A stretch of DNA of 64,000 nt from DATEDA01 sp963820965 (GCA_963820965.1 CAWGCC010000057.1:1-64000); one strand, 5' to 3'. Counted from the stretch's first letter, positions 29,477 through 39,271 are shown. Notes: a model not told the origin generated them from the letters alone. Translations and numbers: made by a program.

Positions 29477-29609
29477 CCTCTTGTAGAGTTCCAGCGGCGT
29501 CGATGTGGCTGCCGCGCAAGCGTTGAAGTCGTGGAGGTAGCCTGAACAGCCACGCCGAGAGCTCGATCCCGCCCTCGGCAGGGAAGCGGACGTCCTCTTT
29601 TCGATACAT
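29477..29609 (-). pseudogene. N-terminal stub of an alpha/beta hydrolase
   Basis: MYRKEDVRFPAEGGIELSAW followed by LF is the start of a dienelactone-hydrolase-like or acyl-transferring hydrolase (xxVxFPAEGGIxLxGWLF). After about 22 codons the reading changes frame and merges into the leader region of the P460 gene. No catalytic residues remain. Confidence 0.4.
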
Positions 29610-29627
29610 GACGAGTCCTCGTCTCGA

Positions 29628-30450
29628 TCAGCGCTCGGCCAGGTCGGGCAGCATCCGGGCCAGCTCCTTTTCCCAGTCCCGCGTCTGCAAGCCGCGCTTC
29701 ATCGCCGCCTGGACCCGGCCTTGGGTTTCGGGGTCGCGAGCGCGCTCGCAGAAAGAGGTCGGAATCGCGACGGAAGTCCGCGGCCGGCGCGAGGGCGATT
29801 GCGTTCACCCGCTCCTTGAGCGTGGCGAGGCTGGCGGCAGGAAACCCGGCGATCCTGTGCGCGAGAGAAGTCACGAACTCGCCGAGCGCTTTCGAGGTCA
29901 GCGCTCGATTGATCCAGCCGTACCGCTCGGCGAGCTCGGCGTCGTAGTCGTCACCGCTCAGCACGACCTCGAGAGCCCGCGCGCGCCCCATGAGGCGCGC
30001 CAGGTGCTGCACGCCCCCCGCGCCGGGGATCAGGCCGAACCCGACTTCCGGCTGGCCGAAGATCGCCGACTCTCGCGCGGCGAAGCGCATGTCGCACGCC
30101 AGCACGAACTCGCTGCCGGCGCCGCGCACGCGACCTTCAATCTGCGCGAGTGTCACCAGACGGCTTGCGCTCAGGTAGCGAAACAGGATGCCGATCGACG
30201 CTTCGCCGGTGAGCTTCGCCGCCGCCTCGCGGTATTCCCCGATCCGGGTCACGTCGACGTGGGAAATGAAGTAGTCGGGATCGGCGCTCCTGAACACGAG
30301 CACCCGGACGACGGCGTCGGCCTCGGCTCGCTGAATCAGAGCGACCAGATCGCGGACCAGCGCGGGTCCGAGAAGATTCATCGGCGGGGCCGCGATATCC
30401 GCGAAGAGGACGGCTGCATCCTGGCGCACCTTGAGCGTCTCGAAATCCAT
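29628..30450 (-). CDS. enoyl-CoA hydratase/isomerase-family protein, copy 2 (one frameshift)
   Basis: A crotonase-fold protein of about 273 residues beginning MDFETLKVRQDAAVLFADIA, with AGGAG properly spaced before the ATG. It has the same features as copy 1 (PDYFISHVDVTRI, ASRLVTLAQIEGRVRGAGSE, FGLIPGAGGVQHLARLMGRA). One slip near 29,750 separates the last 40 codons, which read GLQTRDWEKELARMLPDLAE in the next frame. Unlike copy 1 it has no leader, so it should be cytosolic. It lies 15 bases downstream of the SDR gene. Confidence 0.82.
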
Positions 30451-30465
30451 TGGAATCTCCTCGGG

Positions 30466-30957
30466 TCACCCCTCGACGAGCTGCTGGCCACCGTCGATGT
30501 CGAAGGTCGCGCCGGTGACCGCCGTGTTCGTCATGAGGTGGACGGCCAGTGCGGCGATGTCAGCCGGGCCGACGACGCGTCGGATCGGCAGTGTCGTGCG
30601 GAGCTGCTCGTTCCGAGCGACCTGCAGCGGCAGCAGGAGATGGGCATCGACGTCGCGGCGCGCCTTTTCGACGTCGAACTCCGCCAGCGGCGCGTAGTGG
30701 GGACCGGGGCCCGTGACCAGCACGTGGTCGATCGGCGTGGGCAACTCGTCGAAGAACCTCCCCAGCCGTTCGAAGTCGGTGGCGTCGAAGGCAGCGGTGC
30801 TGGCCGCGAGCTCGAGGCCGACGCGGTGCAGGCGATCCGCGTCCCGCGCGGTGAGGATCACGTCGGCTCCCTCGGCGCGGGCGCGCCGGGCCGTTTCGAG
30901 CCCGATGCCCGAGCTGCCGCCGATCACGACGATCGTCTGCCCGGCGAGGACGCTCAC
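30466..30957 (-). CDS. SDR-family protein with in-frame internal deletion, copy 2
   Basis: 163 residues in one open frame. The N-terminal half has an intact cofactor motif VVIGGSSGIGLETARRAR and VLVTGPGPHYAPLAEFD; the end is PIRRVVGPADIAALAVHLMT and TGATFDIDGGQQLVEG. Compared with copy 1, about 85 residues between LLLPLQVAR and LPIRRVV are missing, including the whole MTKNLALELAP helix that carries the catalytic-lysine position. The frame is preserved across the deletion. The GTG start overlaps the TGA of the fused cupin. It is probably not an active oxidoreductase. Confidence 0.7.
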   Translation of the reverse strand: MSVLAGQTIVVIGGSSGIGLETARRARAEGADVILTARDADRLHRVGLELAASTAAFDATDFERLGRFFDELPTPIDHVLVTGPGPHYAPLAEFDVEKARRDVDAHLLLPLQVARNEQLRTTLPIRRVVGPADIAALAVHLMTNTAVTGATFDIDGGQQLVEG

Positions 30958-31394
30958 TCGACCACCGTGAGGAGCGCCTTGCCTTTTTCGACGATGTACG
31001 TCGCGAGCTCCGCTGCGCGGCCGGTCCCGAGGTTCCTCGCCGAGTGGATCGTTCCGGCCGGGATGAACAGGACGTCGCCGGCCTTGAGGGTCACCGGCGG
31101 CTTGCCCTCCACCGTGTATTCCCACGTGCCTTCGAGGACATAGATGATCTCTTCGCCCGGATGCGTGTGCCTGGGGGCGGTCGTTCCCGGCGCGAGCTCA
31201 ACGACCACCTGGACGATCTCCCGTCCGGTGACGCTCAGGTCGTGCCGCTGGAGATCAATGCGCCGGGCTCCCACTTGCTGCGCCTGCGCCGCGGGCTCGT
31301 CGTCGACGGGGACCACCGTGCTCTGGGCAAAGGCGCCGGTGGCGAGCACGGTGCAAGCCGCGACCGCGGCGAGCGTCTTGGCAAGCAGGTTCAT
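30954..31394 (-). CDS. secreted cupin with DUF6130-type leader (fusion gene)
   Basis: An intact 146-residue protein. Residues 1-35 (MNLLAKTLAAVAACTVLATG, STVVPVDDEPA) match the leader and first residues of the DUF6130 protein at 24868. From AQAQQVGARRIDLQRHDLSV onward it is the secreted cupin, with both metal motifs (PRHTHPGEEIIYVLEG and FIPAGTIHSARN). It equals a deletion that removed the rest of DUF6130, the epoxide hydrolase and the cupin's own signal peptide from the 23.2-25.3 kb arrangement. The export signal and complete cupin barrel are kept, so it is likely functional. The SDR start overlaps its stop. Confidence 0.8.
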   Translation of the reverse strand: MNLLAKTLAAVAACTVLATGAFAQSTVVPVDDEPAAQAQQVGARRIDLQRHDLSVTGREIVQVVVELAPGTTAPRHTHPGEEIIYVLEGTWEYTVEGKPPVTLKAGDVLFIPAGTIHSARNLGTGRAAELATYIVEKGKALLTVVE

Positions 31395-31672
31395 TGCGTT
31401 CTTTCCTGTCGGTCAGTGGAGAAATTCTGGCCCTCGCCGGCAACGGTTTCATTGCAGCCTGGCGTCGCTGTTCTTCAGTTGTCGTGATTCGTCGCCAGCT
31501 CACATCATCTCGGTCGCCGGGGGCATGTCCCGGAGCTGCGCGCGGTCATTGCGCAGTCGCTCGGCTCGCTTGACTTGCCTGAGCCCTGGCGCGCGCACGA
31601 CGCAACGTCGACCGGCCGCGTCGCGTCGTGCTCGGCGGCAGCGTCAATCCGTGCAGCACCCTTTTGCGCCCC
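31395..31672. other. intergenic region, no convincing gene
   Basis: Together with the VOC stub at 31673 and the stretch to 32007, this is about 600 bases without a gene. A minus-strand run near 31,530 reads RNDRAQLRDMPPATEMM and stop, but I cannot assign it. There is no full dyad; TGTCGGTCAGTG at about 31,407 is a half match upstream of the fused cupin. Confidence 0.25.
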
Positions 31673-31740
31673 TCATCGGCGGGCACCTTCCATGCGGAGC
31701 GCAGCATCCTTGGCTGGCCCCTCCTTGATTGCTCTTCGAC
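31673..31740 (-). pseudogene. C-terminal stub of a VOC-family gene
   Basis: The minus strand reads EGPAKDAALRMEGARR and stop, matching the end of the intact VOC gene at 32602 (EEAAKDGALHMEGARR). About 20 codons only. It shows that a second VOC copy once lay here. Confidence 0.55.
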
Positions 31741-32007
31741 GGCCACGGCGACCACACTCGAACTCGCCGCAGTGCGGCCTGCCTGCTGCTTAGAACCCGG
31801 TGCGGCGCGCTGATTCCCTGTGCTTAGGCAACCGTGGTGCGCAGATCACCGCGGCGGCCTTGACGACGCTCATCGCATTCCCTGCTCTTGATCAAACAGC
31901 GAAACTCTTCGCGCTAGCACGGCCGGGCTTCCATTGCACCTTGGTATTGGGACCGGCGCCGGCGATGGCCGCGATCCGCCGCGAGCGCGGGACGGCCGCC
32001 GAGCGGA
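31741..32007. other. intergenic region downstream of the redoxin gene
   Basis: No gene that I can support. A minus-strand ATG near 31,871 opens MSVVKAAAV, which resembles the first residues of nitrilases, but only nine residues match. Confidence 0.2.
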
Positions 32008-32605
32008 TCAGTCCTGTTCGGCCAACACCTGCGCCTGCGTTTTTCCGTACGGATAGAAACTCGCCTTGTCGCCCTTCGCCCAGGCTGCTCGCTGCTCCGC
32101 GCTGCTGATGTCCCAATCGGGACGGCAGCGCTGCAGCACGGCGCGCAGGTCGAGGCGCAGCTCCTCCACCGTCGGCCGGCCGAAGAACCAGTAGCCGTTG
32201 TAGATCTTGTAGACACGCAGGCCGGGCTCGAGCACCAGCGTGTGAGGGATCATCGGATTGTGATGCGGGTCGGTGTATTCCGCGATGTCGAGATCCTTCT
32301 GCAGCTTTGCGCCCGGGGTCCGAGAGAAACGTCCAGTGGGCGCCGACGCCGGCGCGGAACTCGTTCGTCTCGAGCAGGTTGTCGGTCGAGATGGTCACGA
32401 GACGGCAGTAGCCGACCTGCATCTCGCGGTGGAGTTGCAGGAGCCCTTCGTGTTGTCTCCTGTCTTTTGGACAGAAACCTCCGCGGGAGAGCACCAGCAC
32501 CAGCGGATCGCCTCCCTGCAACTCCGAGAGCGTGCGGTGCTTGCCGCGGTGGTCCGAAAGCTCGTAGTCGGGAAAGACGGCACCGGGAACGATGTCGGCC
32601 CTCAT
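32008..32605 (-). CDS. peroxiredoxin/AhpC-TSA-like redoxin protein (frameshifted)
   Basis: About 198 residues with a thioredoxin fold. It starts MRADIVPGAVFPDYELSDHR, the usual redoxin opening, then PLVLVLSRGGFCPKDRRQHE (candidate peroxidatic Cys in GGFCPKDR), a second Cys in VGYCRLVTISTD, and after a slip near 32,310 YTDPHHNPMIPHTLVLEPGL and WDISSAEQRAAW. It probably reduces peroxides in the cytoplasm, since no leader is seen. Its ATG overlaps the TGA of the VOC gene (ATGA), so the two are coupled. Confidence 0.75.
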
Positions 32606-33301
32606 CGGCGGGCACCTTCCATGTGGAGCGCGCCATCTTTGGCTGCCTCCTCGGGAGTCCTCCCGCGCTCGCGCGCGACGATGTAGGCGGCGTACCACCC
32701 CGACCAGTGGTGCTTCGGAGCGGTCGGTTCGTACTCGCCATGGTGCTTCTCTGTCTCTCGCAGAAGCTCGGTCAGCGTCGCGACGTCCAGGCTGCTGAGT
32801 CCTCGTCCGGGAAGCCGCGTCTTGATCTCCTGGAGCAGCCAGCCGTTGCCGTCCGGATCGCTGAACGTGGCGAACGAGCGGTAGCTGGCGTGGTCGGGCG
32901 CGGGCCCGCTGACTCGACCGCTCGTGCCGTCGGGCTGGAACTGAGCTCCCGGCGTCCCGGCGTGGAACACCTCGCTGATCTCGACACCACGGGCGACGAG
33001 CTCGTCGCGTGCAGCCTCGATGTCGGAGACGATCAGGTAGAGGCCCTGGGCCGAGCCAGGCGCGGCCGACGTGATGTTCGTGCCGAATTGGATCGAGCAC
33101 GCCGAGCCGGGCGGCGTGAACTGGACGACCCGGAAGCCGTTGTCGAAGGCGAAATCGGCGTCCAGCCGCCACCCCAGGCTCCCGTAGAAGCGCTTGGCGC
33201 GATCGACGTCGGACACCGGAATGACGACGACCTCGAGCTTCAGGTCGACTGTGCGCGTCTCGCTGCCTGAGTGCAGGTTCGCTGTGCATTGCTAGTGCCA
33301 T
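32602..33301 (-). CDS. VOC (glyoxalase/dioxygenase-fold) protein (frameshifted 5' end)
   Basis: About 230 residues. MALAMHSEPALRQ opens the gene at 33301. After a slip near 33,250 it reads LKLEVVVIPVSDVDRAKRFY, SLGWRLDADFAFDNGFRVVQ, PGSACSIQFGTNIT, SAQGLYLIVSDIEAARDELV, then FATFSDPDGNGWLLQEIKTR, a clear single VOC module. A helical tail ends EEAAKDGALHMEGARR. Substrate unknown. The start overlaps the end of the FAD oxidoreductase and its stop overlaps the redoxin start, giving a coupled three-gene run. Stubs of paralogues are at 31673 and 51575. Confidence 0.78.
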
Positions 33302-34723
33302 GGCTCTCTCCTTCGTTGGTTCCGCCGCAGGAATGCACGTGTGAGGTTTTCCAGCACCGTCGGCAGGAGCTCGCTCACGGTCGGGTGGATGCGCACGTGG
33401 CGCTGGAATTCGGTGTACGGCATGCTTCGAGTACATGGCGTCGAGCAGCGAATGGACCGACTCGTCGGCGCCGGTGCCGAGCAGCGCGGCGCCCAGGATG
33501 CGCTGCGAGCCCTGCTCGACGTGGATCTTGAGGAAGCCGTGGGTCTCGCCCTTCTCCACCGCGCGCGCGACCCGGGTCATCGGCCGCTTGCCGACCAGCG
33601 CCTTCGATGCCCGCTCTTCCTGATCTCCGCCTCGCTCATGCCGACCCGCCCGAGCGGCGGATCGGTGTAGAGCGCGTACACGGGCAGCCGGTCGGTGTAC
33701 TTGCGGCCGGCGTTCGAGAGCAGGTTGTCGGCGACGATCTCGTAGTCGTTGTAGGCGGTGTGGGTGAAGGCGCCCTTGCCGTTGCAGTCGCCCAGCGCCC
33801 AGACCTGCGGGTTGGAGGTGCGCAGCGCTTCGTCGACCTCGATGTAGCCGCGCTTGTCGGTCGCGATCCCGGCGGCATCCAGGCCGAGATCGTCGGTGTT
33901 GGGCACGCGGCCGACGGCGAGCAGCAGATGCGTGCCGTGCTCGCGCGGCGCGCCCTCCTTGCAGCTCAGGCCGACGGAAAGCCCCTCGGCCTCCTTCTGC
34001 ACGCTGATGCACTCCGCGTCGAGCCGCAGCTCGATGCCTTCGCGCGCGCAGGAAGTCCTGGATCTCCAGCGAGACGTCCTCGTCCTCGCGCGCCACCAGG
34101 CGCGGCCCCATCTCCACGACGGTGACGCGGCTGCCGAAGCGGCGGAACATCTGCGCGAACTCGAGGCCGACGTAGCTGCCGCCGACGACGACGAGATGCG
34201 GCGGGACGAAGTCGAGATCCATCATCGTGACGTTGGTCAGGTAGGGCACCGTATCGAGCCCCGGCATGTCCGGGACGAGCGGCCGGCCGCCGACGTTCGA
34301 GGAAGATCTTCTCCGCGCTCAGCGTCTGCGGACGCCGACCTGGACTTCGTGCGGCCGACGAAGCGCGCGTGTCCGCGGTAGACCGTGACGCCTTTCAGGC
34401 CGTCCAGCCAGTTCTCGACGCCGTCGCTGGAGTTGCGGACGATCTCGTCCTTGCGCGCCTTGACGCGCTTCATGTCGACGCGCGGCATCGCGTCCAGGAC
34501 CACGCCGTAGTCGGCGGCGCGCCTCGCGACGTGCGCGGCGTACGCGCTCGCGACCATCGCCTTGGTCGGCGTGCAGCCGTTGTTGACGCAGGTGCCGCCG
34601 AACTTGTGCTTCTCGACCACGGCGACTTTCCAGCCCGCGCCGGAGAGGCGCGCGGCGAGGGCCGGGCCGGCCTGGCCGGTACCGACGATGATGGCGTCGA
34701 AGCGTCGCGAGGGGCCCTGTCAC
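33292..34723 (-). CDS. FAD-dependent pyridine nucleotide-disulfide oxidoreductase, copy 1 (frameshifted)
   Basis: About 470 residues, mercuric-reductase/lipoamide-dehydrogenase type. GTG at 34723 opens VTGPLA, then after a slip FDAIIVGTGQAGPALAARLS (FAD motif), FGGTCVNNGCTPTKAM with the redox-active CxxxxC, the NAD(P) motif VVVGGSYVGLEFAQMFRR, LLLAVGRVPNTDDLGLDA, VWALGDCNGKGAFTHTAYND and a dimerisation domain ending HPTVSELLPTVLE. The C-terminal cysteine pair and N-terminal metal-binding domain of true MerA are absent. About five slips. Copy 2 at 50171 is intact and nearly the same. The VOC gene starts inside its end. Confidence 0.82.
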
Positions 34724-34862
34724 TTGCCGAACCGCCAAGCCGCTCGCTGGTCGCCGACCGGCGTAGCGCGCCCGGCGGCGACAACGACTGTGTCAGTGTC
34801 GAAGGTTGTCATGGTCCTAACGTAGTTAGGAGACGAGGGACACAACACACGATGCGCGGACG

Positions 34863-34895
34863 GAATCACACCGGACGCACAAAGTCGCGTCGATT
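34863..34895. promoter_or_regulatory. shared promoter element, copy before the FAD oxidoreductase
   Basis: GAATCACACCGGACGC then GTCGCGTCGATTGGTCGGA. The copy at 43052 shares GAATCACACC and the full GTCGCGTCGATTGG. It is about 140 bases upstream of the oxidoreductase start. Confidence 0.4.
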
Positions 34896-34933
34896 GGTCG
34901 GATCCGCTTCTCGAAGCTCCTTATAGCTCGGAC

Positions 34934-35045
34934 TGATCGAATGCCCATGCACGCGATGCGAGGAGACTGGACGCGAGAGATTGCAGGACGTTGTCCGCTT
35001 TGCGGTCGCGTGTGGCAGCCGACACACCGTTCTTGCGCGCTCGAC
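34934..35045. repeat. leader-like repeat, copy 1
   Basis: About 110 bases that match 56244-56356: CTGATCGAATGCCCATGCACG at the left, TTGTCCGCTTTGCGGTCGCG in the middle and GACACACCGTTCTTGCGCGC at the right. I see no conserved coding frame. Possibly a duplicated promoter or leader. Confidence 0.45.
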
Positions 35046-35112
35046 GGCGCGCCGCCCGCGCGCTCGGCGTGCCTTCGCCGGCGCGTGTCTCGCCGGGCGG
35101 TTGGGGGGCTAT

Positions 35113-35126
35113 GTGTCGATTGACAC
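35113..35126. promoter_or_regulatory. dyad GTGTC-GATT-GACAC
   Basis: Perfect 5-4-5 inverted repeat followed by GTTTCGACCGCGGAT, the same flank as the 6525 copy. It lies about 360 bases before the next plus-strand start. Confidence 0.45.
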
Positions 35127-35488
35127 GTTTCGACCGCGGATCGCGCCGCGGACGGTGACGGTGCACTACACGGTGGCAGTTCCTCGAAGGCAACGTTAGC
35201 CCCCACGCCGGGTCCCGCTTCCTCGCCCGGGCCGCTGCAACGTGCTGGCCGCGGGCGACGGGCGCGCTTCTTGCGCCAACCATCATTGGATTGCTGCAGT
35301 CGCCACAACCTGTGCGACGGCTGAATCGGCGCGCCGGCTTGACGACAAACGCTCGACGCGACGGCAGTCGAAACTTCGCTCATGTGGTTGATCGCGCATT
35401 CCGGTGCGCCGACTCGCAGTGCAGGCAGCAGCGCGGCGCGCGGGCTCTGTCCGCGGTCCAGGGACCTTCACTCTGAATGGTGGGTTTA

Positions 35489-35843
35489 TGAATGCGATGA
35501 CGGAACTGACGCTCGAACACGAGAACAGGTGCCACCGCGGGACCGGTGGCGTCAGCAGCCGGAACCGGGGCGCAGGGTTTCGGCCCGCGTTCATCGACAC
35601 CGGTACGCGCGCGGTTATGTGTCCCGCTTTGCCGACGGCCGGATGGCGCCTTTCCACACGCTCGAGGGGCTACCCGACGAGCTGGTGTTAGGGCGGAACG
35701 CAGGCTGGCGCGCCTGCGCCGTGAAGGCCTCCGTGATATCGGGGTTCGAGCGCGCCGGGCTGTTCTACACCCGCGGCGAGGCGGCGGCCCTGGTCGCGGC
35801 GGATGGCCCTGGCGGCAAGGCTGGCGATGAAGATGCCGCGTGA
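35489..35843 (+). CDS. conserved hypothetical protein (frameshifted)
   Basis: About 118 residues, function unknown. It starts MNAMTELTLEHENRCHRGTG, continues VSSRNRGAGFRPAFIDTGT and, after a slip near 35,610, YVSRFADGRMAPFHTLEGLP, ELVLGRNAGWRACAVKASVI, GFERAGLFYTRGEAAALVA. The even composition and lack of hydrophobic segments suggest a soluble cytoplasmic protein. The order of blocks reads like a real conserved protein, but I cannot name a family. Confidence 0.55.
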
Positions 35844-36180
35844 CCGGTCGTCATCGCTGAAGGGCAGCGGCCGGCCGTCGAAACGGCGAGCTCGGGAGCG
35901 CCTAGGATGACCCTGGCGCTCATCGGTTGATCCTCCTGGTCGCGAGCGCCGGCTCGTCGTTTCCGTTCGGCGTGGCGCTCGGGGCCGGGTTCATCGTGCT
36001 CGGCCTGCTGCTCGAGTTCACATCCTCGCGGTACTCGTGATCGCGCGTCGCGCCGTCGCCGGTCCGATGACAGCGTGAGTGCCTCCTGCGACATCTGACG
36101 GAAAGCGCGGCGACGCCGACATCGCGGCGAGACGCGCGGGCGGGAGGATGCAGGCGTACGAACGAGATTGGAGGCCCCCG
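35844..36180. other. region with a possible small membrane-protein relic
   Basis: About 335 bases without a supported gene. A plus-strand frame around 35,930-36,030 reads LILLVASAGSSFPFGVALGA then GFIVLGLLLEF, one or two helices. It would need a slip to reach the ATG at 35,907 (MTLALIG). It could be a small membrane protein of about 45 residues or a relic. Confidence 0.25.
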
Positions 36181-36457
36181 ATGCGCGTAATCAACACCCG
36201 AGAGTTCGAGCGACTGGTGCGCACGAGCTTCCCGGTGAAGGAAAGGTTCTCGGCCGAGGCCGACTCTCGGGCTCGATCGGCGACGCCTGTCGGCGATCGC
36301 GATGGTGCACGGCGGCCCCGATCCGTACCTCGACCGCCCGGTCGACGCCTGGCTCCAGGGCGCTTCGGCGTTCGTCTCGCTCTATGCGCTCTTGAACCGG
36401 CTGTGCCGCTCCGGCGTGCTGTTGCCCGGCCAATACGCGGTCACGCGCGCGGCGTGA
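36181..36457 (+). CDS. conserved hypothetical protein (frameshifted)
   Basis: About 92 residues, function unknown. MRVINTREFERLVRTSFPVK is followed, after a slip near 36,265, by RLSAIAMVHGGPDPYLDRPV, DAWLQGASAFVSLYALLNRL and VLLPGQYAVTRAA. It is soluble, with a helical middle. It lies about 155 bases upstream of the molybdenum hydroxylase small subunit on the same strand, with a dyad between them. Confidence 0.45.
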
Positions 36458-36514
36458 GCGACGAGCCGCGTGCTCGACGCCGCGATCGGCGTGGACCATT
36501 GGTCGCGGGTCGTT

Positions 36515-36530
36515 TACGTCGATTGACATA
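36515..36530. promoter_or_regulatory. dyad TACGTC-GATT-GACATA (one mismatch)
   Basis: Core GTC-GATT-GAC with nearly symmetric flanks, 84 bases upstream of the 2Fe-2S subunit start. The right arm supplies TTGACA, a possible -35 box. Confidence 0.45.
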
Positions 36531-36613
36531 CGGCGGTCGCCACCGAAACACTGCCGCCGCGTTGGCCGTCCACAGTCTCGTGGAGCCCCGACCCCGGGCA
36601 GTGGAGGAACGCC

Positions 36614-37092
36614 ATGATCACGCTCAACGTGAACGGAAAGCCCCGCAACCTGGATATCCCCGACGACATGCCGTTGCTGTGGACGCTGCGCGACGTGCTC
36701 AACATGACCGGCACCAAGTTCGGCTGCGGCATGGGACTGTGCGGCGCGTGCACGATTCAGATCGACGGACAGCCGACGCGCTCCTGCATCACGCCGGTTT
36801 CCGCCGCGGCCGGCAAGCAGATCACGACCATCGAAGCGATCGGCGCGACGCCGGCGGGCAAGAAGATCCAAGCGCGCCTGGCTCGCACTCGACGTGCCGC
36901 AATGCGGCTACTGCCAATCCGGCCAGATCATGTCGGCGAGCGCGCTGCTCGCCGCGCAATCCGAAGCCGAGCGACGCGGACATCGACGATGCGATGGCGG
37001 GCAACATCTGCCGCTGCGGCACCTATCCGCGTATCCGCGCCGCGATCAAGCAGGCGCCGGCGCGGCGTCCCGGATACGGAGGCGTGAGATGA
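36614..37092 (+). CDS. molybdenum hydroxylase 2Fe-2S subunit (IorA-like), frameshifted
   Basis: About 158 residues. MITLNVNGKPRNLDIPDDMP is the usual start; the plant-type 2Fe-2S motif is GCGMGLCGACTI, and the second cluster domain reads LDVPQCGYCQSGQIMSASAL and NICRCGTYPRIRAAIKQA after slips near 36,875 and 36,960. It passes electrons from the molybdopterin subunit and works in the cytoplasm or periplasm with its partner. It overlaps the start of the large subunit by 4 bases. No FAD (CoxM-type) subunit follows, which is typical of isoquinoline 1-oxidoreductase-like enzymes. Confidence 0.85.
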
Positions 37093-39271
37093 AGCGCATC
37101 GATCGAACTCACGACGCGTATCGTCCTCGCGCCGCAACTTTCTCAAGCTCACCGCGACCGCCGCGATCGGCGGCGGGCTGATGCTGGGCTTCGGCCTGCC
37201 CGCACGCGGCGAGATCCGCGACACTCTCACGACCGATGCGCCGTTCGCGCCGAATGCCTTTCTGCGCATCGATCGCACCGGCAAGGTCACGTTCGTGATG
37301 CCCGTCATCGAGATGGGACAGGGGACTTACACCTCGATTCCGATGCTGATCGCCGAAGAGCTCGAGGTCGATGTCGACAAAGTCGCGATCGAGCACTCGC
37401 CGCCGGACGACAAGATCTACGTGAATCCGCTGATCGGCGTTCAGATGACCGGCGGTTCGACCGCGATTCGCGGCACGTACGTCCCGCTGCGTCGCGCAGG
37501 CGCGACGGCGCGCGTCATGCTCGTGACGGCAGCCGCTCAGCGCTGGAACGTCGATCCGTCCACCTGTCACGCGGAAAACGGTGTGGTCGTGCACGCGCCC
37601 ACCGGCCGCAAGCTCGGCTATGGCAGAGCTGGTGGATGCCGCCGCGAAGCTGCCGGTGCCCGAGAAAGTCGCGCTCAAGGAGCCGGCCGATTTCAAGTTG
37701 ATCGGAACGCCGCATCGGCGTCTCGACACCGCCGGCAAGGTCAACGGCAGCGCGAAGTTCGGCATCGACAGCCGGCCGCCGGGAATGAAGTTCGCCGTCG
37801 TGGCGATTTCGCCGACCTTCGGCGGAAAGCTCGTCTCGGTCGATGAAGCGAAGGCGAAGGCGGTGCCCGGCGTCAGTCAGGTGGTCCGCCTGGACGACGC
37901 GGTCGCGATCGTCGCCATTCATACCTGGGCGGCCAAGCAAGGTCTCGCCGCCGCGGCTCCGCAGTGGGACGCGGGACCGAACGCGAAGCTCTCCACGGCC
38001 GACATCGTTGCTCAGCTGGCCGCCGCGTCGGAAAAGCCCGGCGCGGTCGCGCGGCATGACGGCGATGCCGCCGCGGCGATCGCGCAGGCCGCGCAGAAGA
38101 TCGACGCCGTCTACGAGCAGCCGTTTCTCGCGCACGCGACGATGGAGCCGATGAACTGCACCGTGCAGATGACCAAGGACGGCTGCGACATCTGGGTCGG
38201 CACGCAGATTCCGGGTCTCACGCAGGCGGCCGTCATGAAGGTCACCGGCCTGAAGCGGGAGCAGGTCCGCATCCACAATCATCTGCTCGGCGGCGGCTTC
38301 GGGCGCCGCCTCGAGTACGACGGCACGGTGCGCGCCGTGCAGATCGCGCAGCAGGTGGAGGGGCCGGTGCAGGTGATCTGGACGCGCGAGGAAGACATCC
38401 AGCACGACATGTACCGCCCGTACTACTACGACCGCTTGAGCGCGGGAGTCGACGCACAGGGCAAGGCGGTTGGCTGGTCGCATCGCATCACCGGCTCGTC
38501 GATCATCGCGCGCTACTTCCCCGGCTGGATCAAGGACGGCATCGATCCCGACGCGGTCGAGGGCTCGGCGAATCAGCCGTACGGCTTCAGCGACATTCAT
38601 GTCGACTGGGTCGCGCAGGAACCGCCGCTGGAATTCAGACCGCCTTCTGGCGCGGCGTGGGCGTGACGCGCGGAACCTTCGCGGTCGAGAGCTTCGTCGA
38701 CGAGCTCGCGGCCAACGCGAAGCAGGATCCGCTGGCTTACCGCGTCGCGTTGCTCGACAAGAACCCGCGCGCGAAGGCCGTCCTGCAGATCGCCGCGGAG
38801 AAGTCCGGATGGGGCAAGCCGCTGCCGGCAGGCCAGGGCCGCGGGATTGCGCTCTGCATCGGCTTCGGCAGCTTCATCGCGCAGGTCGTTCAGGTCAGCG
38901 TCGACAAGGACGGCGCGGTCAACCCGACGCATGTCTGGTGCGTCGTCGATTGCGGCATCCAGGTCAATCCCGACACGATTCGCGCGCAGATGGAGAGCGG
39001 CATCGTGTTCGGGCTGTCGGCCGCGCTGTATGGCGAGATCACGATCAAGGACGGCCGCGTCGAGCAGACCAACTTCGGCGACTATCGCGTGCTGCGCATC
39101 AACGAGGCGCCGCAGATCGACGTGCATCTCGTGAAGAGCTCGGAAGCGCCTGGCGGTATCGGCGAACCGGGGACGTCGTGCGTGATGCCGGCGCTGACCA
39201 ATGCGATCTACGCGGCGACCGGCAAGCGGATTCGCAAGCTGCCGGTCGGCGAGCAGACGCGAGCGGCGTAG
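37089..39271 (+). CDS. molybdopterin-binding aldehyde/isoquinoline oxidoreductase large subunit (IorB-like), Tat-exported, frameshifted
   Basis: About 727 residues. MKRIDRTHDA is followed, across a slip, by the twin-arginine signal SSRRNFLKLTATAAIGGGLM, so the enzyme is probably exported folded. Core features: VIEMGQGTYTSIPMLIAEEL, VQMTGGSTAIRGTYVPLRRA, FLAHATMEPMNCTVQM, LLGGGFGRRLEYDGTVRA, then after a slip near 38,640 TAFWRGVGVTRGTFAVESFV, the CVVDCGIQVNPDTIRAQMES block and SEAPGGIGEPGTSCVMPALT with the active-site Glu region. Slips at 37,130, 37,620 and 38,640. Two related C-termini occur in this window, a stub at 51770 and a partial gene at 63906. Confidence 0.85.

Larger units (their letters stand above)
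34724..35488. other. 765-base intergenic region with several repeated control-like elements
   Basis: No gene that I can support between the divergent oxidoreductase (start 34723) and the plus-strand unknown gene (start 35489). It holds the shared promoter element at 34863, a leader-like repeat at 34934-35045 also found at 56244, and the dyad at 35113-35126. Confidence 0.4.

Noticed and set aside
31803..31871. Possible nitrilase start (MSVVKAAAV)
   Set aside because: Only nine residues match; too short to call a stub.
31892..34267. Minus-strand open frame of about 790 codons
   Set aside because: Its parts match the oxidoreductase, VOC and redoxin genes only in pieces; the open frame results from GC bias and slips, not a real fusion protein.
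36191..36871. Minus-strand open frame of 226 codons over the hypothetical gene and the 2Fe-2S gene start
   Set aside because: Antisense shadow of the clearly recognisable 2Fe-2S subunit.
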